The notes under the pieces: generated by a model
What the model was told of the DNA's origin: nothing
The model's database searches: none
What the model saw: only the letters and a program-made list of their open reading frames with translations
Part shown: positions 55,897 through 64,000 of the stretch, in pieces
Position numbering within the stretch: the stretch's first letter is position 1
Layout: every line of letters starts with the position of its first letter
Program-made: the position numbers and the translations under genes
DNA from: Larus michahellis
Lineage: Eukaryota; Chordata; Aves; Charadriiformes; Laridae
DNA length: 64,000 nucleotides
Reading direction: 5' to 3'
Assembly: GCF_964199755.1 (NCBI RefSeq)
Contig: NC_133904.1
Coordinates: forward strand, 3,189,501 to 3,253,500

Positions 55897-58800
55897 CTGA
55901 AAAAGAATGAAGTGGTTTAGGTAGGACATTATTGCATCTTTTTAATGCTAGATTGCTGTATCAAATTTGAAAAAAAACCAACAACAAACGAACAAACCAC
56001 CACACAAAAAGCAATGGCTTAAGGGTGTGTATAGCACTGAAAGCTAACGCAAGCTTTTCTCGCTGGGCGAGGCGGGAGTTGCCGCACAGGCTGTTTGGTA
56101 CAGGGCTGGTTTGTCTTAAAGAGTTGCAACACCGGCTGTGCAGAGCTGGGAAAGGATCAAACAAGTATTTCAGAGTGAAACTCGATAAAAGACATTCTTT
56201 AAGCAATGCCTGTGAAAGAGACAGATCTATTGAAAGTTCAGTTTAAAATTCTAGGTTAGATTCTACTGAGTTGTGGATACCCAGACATACTGCACGTGCA
56301 TACTATGAAGTTAACTTATGTTTAAAAATGTTAACACCAGAAACCAAATATGTAGCAAGCACCATTCTTCTTTAAATACGCTACTATTTAAAGAGCCTTC
56401 TATATGTTTCCTGGAAAAACATAACTTCAGGTTGCATTAGGGATTACAATGCAGTTAGTTAGACATTGCTTTAATTTGCAATTATGTTTAGATTTCCACT
56501 AAATCATTCCAAAGCTCAAATACCATGTAAAAGGGGAAACAAAGTATACTGAAGTTATAAATACATGTAAAAATTATTCTTGTAACCCAAGTGATCAGTA
56601 GATAATGCTAACTTGTTACCAAGGTCTCCTTCTTAGGGGGCTAACCAATGCTAATTGTACCTGCGTTGCCCTCCATCTCTGACAAATTTATATAAACGAG
56701 CAACAAGGATAATGCTTAACCTCAAGCAATTTTGTGTTGCCACGATTCCCAAAATGGAGGAATTTAATTTTCTTCAAAAAATATACTTATTCAGAGGAAA
56801 CTGGCCTTTTTGTATCAATAGTGAGAAATACAGTTAAGTATCTTTCTTACCTAAAAACAAGGCTATAAGGTATATTTGAAGCAAAAATGAAAACTGGATT
56901 GTGACGTTCAGTGGATTTGGCAGTCCCAGACTATATTTCCCTGTTTCACTGAAGATTGGAATGGATTGAATGATACAGACGGCTGAAAGCAGAAGGCCAC
57001 CATCATTATCAAACACAGATAAAATATACAATTGCCCAGCCCACCCCAACTTTTTCAGGATATTCCCTTCTTATTTGCTATCTCTCCTTAATTATAGCAA
57101 TTTTAAAGCTTTTTTTTTTTTTTCTTTTCAAACATGCCGTATGATGGAAAGCAGCCAGCTCAGGCAGTATAGCAGTTTAGCTACAGAAGTGAACTTGCCT
57201 GGTGAGACACTGTTCTCATTCACAGCTGTAGCCTGCAGGGCCCACGCCAGCAGTATTTACCATGCAGAAATACGCACAGCAATGAAAGAAGCGTGGTCTT
57301 TCCTGTGCTTGGAGCTGAGCAATGCCCAAGCCTACTTCTGGCTCACAGAAACAGGTTCAGACAGGTATGATTACAACATATTTCTTACAGCTAGATGCTG
57401 AGTGGTGATAACGGTTCTTAAATAAATAAAAATTTAAAATAATCCAGACCTGTTAAGGCAGAAGAGTTTACGGTAAAGCTCCCTCATTCTAGAGAGGGTG
57501 CAGCAAGAAGACTAGGGGCCTGCTTCTTCCATGGAGCAGTCACTCTCCAAGCAGAAAGGGAGCAGAGCTATATGGGAAGCACCATGCCCGTCTTGGAACA
57601 GGCTATGCTCCTTTCAGAGGAAGAATCGGCCCCGGCCCACCCTGTGCAGTGATTTACAAGATAATGTCAAGATCTGTGAGCTGGTGTGAACCCAAGCTAG
57701 GCTGGCCAAGTCAGGTCTAGCAGATAAAAGCAAATACACTGCTTTGGATCAGCAGAGGCAAGTGAGCATTGTCATCTTGTGCCGCTTGCATGGACTGCAG
57801 CACACGCTTGGTCGCTTTGTCAGGTAACCTTTTGTTGCCTTTACTTTCGTCTCCAGTGCCTAAAAGGAAGACTTTTTTTCACATCAAATTGAAAAAAAGT
57901 ATTTGATTCAGTAAGAAAGACAAAAATGCTTACATCTGGTTCAGCTCAAAGCAAATGTCTCTTTACCTGTTGTTCTATTATATTTTTCAGTCCGGCAGCC
58001 AAACCAAAAACTGAGTTATTTGCCCAGCCTTGACTTTACTATTTATTAAATTGCCTTTTTTGGACATACCTTCTGCCAAGCCTCCTAAAGGGTAGAGAGG
58101 GATCCAGGTAGTGTAACGGAGCCAGGTTAGTGGTTTCCATTCAATACCGATACATGAAAGCATGTAATATGGATACCTAAAGCCAATTCAGGGTGAGAAG
58201 AAAGAGACACTGTTTAAAATGGAAGCTGCTGCTCGAGTCGGTCTTGCATATATCTGCTGTGTAGAACAGTCAACGTAATTCCCAAGTGACAAAAGAATAT
58301 TCAAAATTCGTTCCTATGGATCATGATGGATCATCACACCCTTATTTGGCAGTTTACAGAACTAGTGCTATTATTCTGACCACATGGATGAATGTAACTG
58401 CCTGACTTGCCTACTAAACCCTTCAAAATACTTCTTTTGAAAGGGAAACAGAGCATAGTGCAGCTCACTTGACAATGGAAAGTCAAAACAACAGAACCCT
58501 CAACGAACAAAGCAACAGGTTTCCCTAGGTTCACGGCAGTATGATTTCCAGACTCCAGCCTTGTCCCAGCTTTTGGCAGGTGGAGCAATCTAGGAAGGCT
58601 GTGATAGTCCGTGTCTCTAAAGGAGATTTTACTCTCTGGGGCCAATGCACTAGAGACACTCTTCCAAAAGGTACGAGGATCAAAATCTTCTTTAAAGAGT
58701 TCTTGGCAACAACATGTTGCTCTGTACACACCTGCTAAAGGAAAATTCCCACAAACCTGAACAGCTCAATGATACTCCAGAAATAAAATATGAAGAACAC

Positions 58801-61800
58801 CACAGGTTTGCTCTGCATTTCCTCTAAGCTTCCGAGGACAACAAACAAAATAAAGTTTCTTCCAAATACCTGTTTAAGAAAAACAAATTAAGGAACAGTC
58901 ACACTCTTCATCAAAAGAAAGAGCAAGTCCTTGCTGTTAAAAACACGCAGGATATCTACTCTTCACACCTGAAACATGCTGAGCACGTAACTAACTCTGC
59001 AGCTGAGCTGTGACCTGCTTCTTACGAGCATGCATTTTGCTCTGTATTTAGGTGCAATCCAAGGGACTTACGTCTTAAATCATCTATCCTCATTTTTATG
59101 TAAAACAACCACGATAAAAAGGGCACTGGCAACAAATCAAAATCATGTACTTTTCATCAGCCGCTTCTTGTTTTTGCTGTCCTGAACCACCTTACCTCCG
59201 TGACAGAAGACAGCCTGCCACAGGTAAGACTGGGAAGCACAAATTCCTGCCTTCTGAATAATATATTCTCTAGTCCAGTGCCAATGAGGTTGTATCACTT
59301 ATTTTAGGAGAGTCTCAACACTTTGTTTAAAATAGAGACCTACTTTAAACATGGGGGGAGCAAGGAGAAGAATCTTAAAATATTACCTGCACTACAGCAG
59401 GTATCAGCGGTGATCTGACTAGTCCTATTAGTGAATTCATGATCTCCATTAATGCCAGGGTCTGGCAGAAATACATCATGTCAGCAATAGTGTGAAAAGT
59501 ATCATAGAAGGAATCTGTAAGACACAGGAAACCATTTTAGAGAACAAATGAATTTCCATGTTCGGGAATCTGGCGCAGCCGCATAGCTTTTAATAACAGG
59601 ATTCTAGCTGTATTTGAAAAAAAAACCATTATGCATGTAACATTATTATGTAACTTCTTTAAAGGCTTTATCTTCAAGTCACAGCAGTTAGGCCAGAAAC
59701 ACTGCTCAAGTGCTCTCTTTCATAAACAGACGGATCAAGAGCTATTTCAATAATTACTTTACTAAAAAAGCAATAGCGCTGTACCTCAACAGAATAAAGC
59801 ATTCTCACTTCGAAACCAAAATATTCTGCCCAGCTCATTTTCAAACATACTAACATTGCAGCGAGCGGGACATTTTGCTCCAACTGATTTCTTTAGAAGT
59901 AACCTTGGCAGACTACAAGTATCATTCATCAGAATATGCAGTTGTGATTTACAAGAGGACAGTGTTTTCCTATCCTTGACACTGTGATGGCTTTTTGAGA
60001 GGCTTTTGTTGTGCACTTCAGTGATGCTTTTACAGTTTTGTTTCTTAAATATGTCTTCCTTTAGATTTCACTACTTAGAAAGTACTAAAAACAACACTAA
60101 AAAAACCCAAAAAAAACCCCAATGTAAATAAAATAGTGCTTATTACTTGCCTTTTCCTAAGATGAACAGTCGTACTGTCATGTTCACAAATATCCAAGAG
60201 AATCCCAAAAACTGTACAAGATTATACATAACTAAGTATCCCTTCTTCAGGTGTTTGAAAGCTAAAATCAATAATAAACACATCAGGTGAGCAAGTACAG
60301 TGGTAACGCTCCTGCAAAGACTACGGCTGCAAACCAGGCTTTCTGTGAGAATACAGCTTACAAGAGAAATGGAAGCTATTGCTTGCGATAAAAGGGTGCA
60401 CTGGGGGTTCTGCCTGCTTTCACCATCATCTGCTAGAACTCAATTCTTGCTAGTCAGATATTTTAAATTCCTTGGAAACTGCAGTCCAGTTTTATTAGAT
60501 TTCTATATAGCTCATAATACAAAGATCCCCCTCCAAAAGGCACCAAGCCAGAAAAAATTACTCCATAATATTTGAGGTTTCCATATCAGAGCGACAGAAG
60601 CTTTCTAAACCCCACCTTAGACACTAGAAAGGTACGGTTACTTACGGTCTTTTGGGACTCTGGATTCTATTTTCATTTTGTTAATCTTTTCTTCTTCCTT
60701 AAGATGAAGGATAAGGTTTTAAAGACTGTTACTGTAATTAGCAAGTGATTTGTTAACTATACTACTGCAAAGCTAGTGGCTTTAAAACTCAGCTAAGCAG
60801 CCAGTTGCTAGAGGGTTTAAATTCTCACCTGCGTAAAACAGCACATTCCTCATCCAGAAGTTATGGTACAGTAAAAGCCAGAGGGTGTTAACCTGTTATC
60901 CTACCTTCACTATTTATTTTTTTCTAGTAATTAGGTGCTTTTGCTGAAAAAGCCTGCTGTTTTCTGTGTTAATTCTCAGTTATTAAAGTTGCTTAGAGCT
61001 GTTCCTTAAAACATTTCATGACCCACCAGTGACCTGAAGGGAACTGGGAACATCCAGCCCAGGCTCTCTGCCTGCCCTTCACCGCTGCTTTCTGGCTCCT
61101 GGCACTCAATGGCTGTGGAGGGGAGCAGGGCAGCATTTGTTGTAAAACAGATTTGCAGAAATGGGGTCTGTTCAAGTCTTTTCCAAGATGGTCTTTTGCC
61201 TCCCTGCTGCAGTGAGCTCCTTGAGCCTACCAGACGGTGGGGATGCACCGTCAGGGCCAGCCCAGTGGCTGAGGAAAGCCTCAGAAATCCCTGCTTTCCA
61301 GCCAATAAATGCCTGAGACTGGCACCTTCACGCACCACAGGGCACGTTGGTATGATCCTCGTACGGATCGGGACACAGAGCTGCTAAGGCGTAGGGCAAG
61401 GGGTGCAAGCCTTGGGCCGCAAACCCTGGCTAGCCCTGAGCTAGCACGCAGCCACCAGTTCGGATTCATGCTGCTGCTCTTCCTAGCCAGGAGCACGCCT
61501 ATTTCTGAACTCCTGCTTACAATCTGAGCCGTTTAACCACTTCTACGTGGGATCTGTGTGAAACAGCATTAACAATCAGCATGCCAAACTCCTCCAGGTA
61601 AATGAAGCACACAAGTTCAAGCGCAGGAGATCAGCTACCCTTGCTTTGTAGCTGGCAGCACAAGCCACACGTGCCCTTAAGACTGACCTTCTCCTTGAGT
61701 TCCATTTCAGCATCCGATTCATCTAACCAGCGGTCGAAGTCGGGAGCTAGGAAGAGTGGGCGCTTCTCTTGCTTGGTGAGTCTCTCCCACCAGTTACTCT

Positions 61801-63908
61801 CTTTTTTCTGCACAGTGATGTTCAGCTGCCTTTGAGTCACCCTGCATACAGGCTGAGGGCAGACACAGGAGCTTAGATCAGCAAAAGTTCCAAGAAACAA
61901 GCTCTGAGACTGAGTTGATACCCAAGCTCTCCTTATCAAGGAGGCAGAGGTGACATGGACAGCTGCAGCACAAGCATCTCTCTGCTGCCCAAGGCATGGA
62001 AGCAAAAGGCAGTCCAGTTGAAGATGGCAACTGTGATGGCTGTCGGACTTGATAAGCAGCTTGAAAGCCTGCCTGTACAGCAGAGCACCATTGCATCCCA
62101 CCACAAAGAGCTACCACAGACCCTAGCAGCTAGCCTTCCTAGGCAGAACCCACGATCTTGGCTTTAGACTTTCTCGCATTAAGTACCGTGAGCCAGCCGC
62201 TTCCTCTAGCCAGTGGTAAAAATAACACTACCATCAGCCACAGGTACGTGTCCAAAACAGGGGACACCACATGACATCTGCTACAGCAGGAGGAAGAGCT
62301 AACAGCCTTAGGAAATGCCCGCAGACAGTGGTGAGCTGACAGACCTGGCAGTGTGGTCACTGGCACCCCACAAGGCCTCTCCATACTCTGCACAACGGCA
62401 GCCCAGAACCTCTCCATCCTTACAGCCCGCAGCACTGTCACCTTGGGTACCCACCCTTACTGCTACCATCGCAGCCTTCCGCACCTTTAGCCTACGCCAG
62501 GGTGCTCTGCACGGGACTGCCCCTCAAACCAGCTGAAACTGATGCAGAAGAGCCAGGAGCTGGGTTCTTCACTGAGCATGTTACCCCAGCACTGCTCTGT
62601 CAAGGCTGTCTGGATGCTCCTAGGACATCTGAAAGCTGTAGCTGTAATTTACAGCTACCAATGCCTGGTCCTTGCCTGTCAGAGGCTCCACCTCTCGCTG
62701 GTGGCCAGCATGGCACCAGCAAGAAGCACTCATGGTGCACATGAAAGCTAAAAGAGAAAACCCCAGACTGCAATACTTCCCCGTCCCGACCATCTGTAGT
62801 TGCACAGGTTTCAGAGAGTTGATTCTCCTCCAGCCCCTCCACGGTGACTCAGAGTGACTAGACTTTTGGAAGGAGGCTGCTCTGCAGAGGCAAGGATTTG
62901 CCTTCCAGGCCTGGCTCCCAGCACAGCCCATGTCTGCCAGCACCGAGAATGAGCACGGGCAGTGGCGGGCACTTCTCCCCACACTGTGGACCAGGCAGCT
63001 GCTGCTTTACCGGACAGATGACAAACTGGTGACCAGATCCTGGAACCAAGGGATGTTCATTGTCTACCACTCAATACCTGGTAGGAGCCATGCAAGAAAC
63101 CTGCCTACTGACAGACCCTGGAAATTCACCCTCTGGCGAAGCAGCAAAGGTGAACGGTGGCTCCCAGTCTGCAGCTATCCCCAACAGGCAGCCAGGAATA
63201 AGCAGCACAAATCCTGCACTGGGAGCAGAGCCCAGGCTTTTCCTGTGCCTCTAACAGCTTTGAGAGGTAAAGACAGTCTTTACAGCCCCCTGTGAGTAGT
63301 GTGGAAGGGTTCCCCTTCCAGCCAAGCTCTCTCCTACTGGACTACAACAGCATCTGTACGGGCAACCTAAGAAATGTGCACAAGCCAGAAGCACTAGTTC
63401 TCATGACTTTATTTTGTCGAGCTGCAAAAGAAGCCAGGAAACATCACAACTAACACTTTGCAGCACAGCGTTCCCCTGTTCTCCAGTCAAGGCTGCATCA
63501 CACACCACCTTGCCAGATTCTCGCATTATTTTGCTGCTTTAAATCCTTAAGAATTTTACAACTACTGTTTAGGAACTGATATATGTAAAGCCCTGCTTCT
63601 ACTGGAGCTGACCGATGCGACACTAGCTCCAGTGAGGTGATTTGCATCAGGGGAGGATGGCGGCTGAGCACAGGGACAGAGGACTGACACAGGCGGCTTT
63701 TAGTTTGCAGCAGTTACAGAGTCACCAGGAAGATCTAAACAGTACATTGTGCACTTTACGTGCAGCCATTTTCCTTTCAAGTTTTTCAAAAATTACTTTT
63801 TCTTTGCCAGAGTTAGAAAACGAAAAATACCTACTTTAGGCTCAACCGGTTCTAGGAACTCGATCTGAAATTCGTAGATGTTGTCCCCTTTGGCACCATG
63901 ACCCTGAG
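55820..63908 (-). CDS. HACD3: HACD3 (PTPLAD1) 3-hydroxyacyl-CoA dehydratase, partial (gene-level)
   Basis: ER-membrane dehydratase of the very-long-chain fatty-acid elongation cycle (3-hydroxyacyl-CoA to trans-2-enoyl-CoA), with an N-terminal p23/CS domain and reported Rac1-signalling roles. Nine exons chain in frame to about 318 residues and TAA; human HACD3 has 362, so roughly 44 N-terminal residues lie beyond 64000. Visible: half of the CS domain ending VTQRQLNITVQKK, the linker WWERLTKQEKRPLFLAPDFD, then six or so membrane segments. The active-site pair of the HACD/Phs1 family, Tyr and Glu seven residues apart, is present as YPLGGLAE (exon 58070-58176). The C-terminus KRKMK fits the KxKxx ER-retrieval pattern. 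HACD1/2/4 lack the CS domain, so HACD3 is secure. Confidence 0.96.
56851..56982 (-). CDS. HACD3: HACD3 coding exon
   Basis: Acceptor ctgctttcag, donor GTAAGA, phase 1 to 1. AVCIIQSIPIFSETGKYSLG through IYLIALFL, the last membrane segment. Confidence 0.95.
58070..58176 (-). CDS. HACD3: HACD3 active-site exon
   Basis: Acceptor tggctttag, donor GTATGT, phase 2 to 1. YPYYMLSCIGIEWKPLTWLR then YTTWIPLYPLGGLAE. The Tyr of LYPLG and the Glu of LAE are the catalytic pair by family homology (yeast Phs1 Tyr149/Glu156). Confidence 0.95.
58757..58869 (-). CDS. HACD3: HACD3 coding exon
   Basis: Acceptor cttaaacag, donor GTTTGT, phase 0 to 2. VFGRNFILFVVLGSLEEMQS through WSIIELF. The GTTTGT donor is weak but the phase and protein junction (LFR-YPYY) fit. 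Confidence 0.94.
59387..59514 (-). CDS. HACD3: HACD3 coding exon
   Basis: Acceptor gtcttacag, donor GTAATA, phase 1 to 0. DSFYDTFHTIADMMYFCQTL through SPLIPAVVQ. Confidence 0.95.
60151..60261 (-). CDS. HACD3: HACD3 coding exon (GC donor)
   Basis: Acceptor ttgattttag, phase 1 to 1. FKHLKKGYLVMYNLVQFLGF through TVRLFILGK. The donor reads AAAAG|GCAAGT, a GC-AG intron; phase and protein junction leave no GT alternative nearby. Confidence 0.93.
60646..60697 (-). CDS. HACD3: HACD3 short linker exon
   Basis: Acceptor catcttaag, donor GTAAGT, phase 0 to 1. 17 codons, EEEKINKMKIESRVPKD; similar in place and charge to the human EEERLNKLRLES linker. Confidence 0.88.
61688..61852 (-). CDS. HACD3: HACD3 coding exon (end of CS domain and linker)
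   Basis: Acceptor ctgccctcag, donor GTCAGT, 55 codons, phase 0 to 0. PVCRVTQRQLNITVQKKESN, then WWERLTKQEKRPLFLAPDFD and RWLDESDAEMELKEK. A second AG acceptor 11 bases inside the exon (61842) would shift the frame, so the outer one is used. Confidence 0.94.
63835..63908 (-). CDS. HACD3: HACD3 coding exon (p23/CS domain, first visible)
   Basis: Acceptor gtcttttag, donor GTAGGT, phase 1 to 0. AQGHGAKGDNIYEFQIEFLE then PVEPK. An overlapping GTATTT donor five bases further downstream would break the phase with the next exon. Confidence 0.93.
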
Positions 63909-64000
63909 CTAAAAGACAAGAATTAAGAGTCAGCGTGAAGGCCCCAGCCAGTTCCACACACCCCACCTGCAAAGGACGCTGTGTGCATAGAAGTATTCAG
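63909..64000. other. HACD3: HACD3 intron, cut by the window end
   Basis: Begins with the acceptor tract of the 63835-63908 exon (minus strand). The preceding N-terminal exons are outside. Confidence 0.6.

Larger units (their letters stand above)
55897..63834. other. HACD3: HACD3 introns
   Basis: Introns 55897-56850, 56983-58069, 58177-58756, 58870-59386, 59515-60150 (GC-AG), 60262-60645, 60698-61687 and 61853-63834. The stretch 61.0-63.3 kb is GC-richer and full of overlapping ORFs on both strands, the mark of base composition rather than genes. Confidence 0.5.

Noticed and set aside
61842-61843. Inner acceptor for the HACD3 exon (start at 61841)
   Set aside because: It would put the exon in phase 2 and break the frame with 63835-63908; the outer acceptor restores the conserved PVxxxTQRQ junction.
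60930-63300. Dense overlapping ORFs on both strands in HACD3 introns
   Set aside because: Explained by higher GC content; HACD3 exon phases chain without them and no known protein is seen.

Overview
The window is vertebrate nuclear DNA, almost certainly avian. It holds parts of four intron-rich protein-coding genes whose exons translate to close matches of known vertebrate proteins, and all exon phases chain. CR1 non-LTR retrotransposon 3' ends, the typical avian repeat, lie in the introns. There are no operons, phage, insertion sequences or CRISPR arrays.

Layout, left to right: (1) 1-18786, plus strand: the 3' portion of DENND4A (18 coding exons, about 1,227 residues and the stop codon), followed by a probable 3' UTR of nearly 4 kb. 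(2) 23741-38611, minus strand: the complete coding region of SLC24A1 (NCKX1, rod-type Na+/Ca2+,K+ exchanger; 9 coding exons, 665 residues), with a 5' UTR reaching 38756 and a possible non-coding first exon near 40.5 kb. (3) About 41.6-53.7 kb, plus strand: complete INTS14 (VWA9; 11 coding exons, 518 residues), starting in a CpG-rich promoter. (4) 53.8 kb to the window end, minus strand: HACD3 (PTPLAD1), from its 3' UTR to the middle of the p23/CS domain (9 coding exons, about 318 residues); the N-terminal exons lie beyond 64000.

The order DENND4A, SLC24A1, INTS14, HACD3 is, as I recall it, the human 15q22 order read in the opposite direction. It has two tail-to-tail pairs (DENND4A/SLC24A1 and INTS14/HACD3) and one head-to-head pair (SLC24A1/INTS14). 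The genes do not form a pathway: a Rab-GEF family protein, a photoreceptor ion exchanger, an Integrator subunit and an ER acyl-CoA dehydratase share only ancestral synteny.

I found no evidence of a wholly new biological system. The observations most worth checking are a 27-base in-frame candidate micro-exon in DENND4A, a GC-AG intron in HACD3, a 90-base near-identical duplication upstream of SLC24A1, a 15-codon uORF in INTS14, convergent poly(A) signals only about 180 bases apart between INTS14 and HACD3, a Cys-cluster (zinc-site-like) exon in DENND4A, and a candidate poison exon in INTS14. Exon borders were set by hand from splice consensus, reading phase and remembered protein similarity; UTR ends are tentative.
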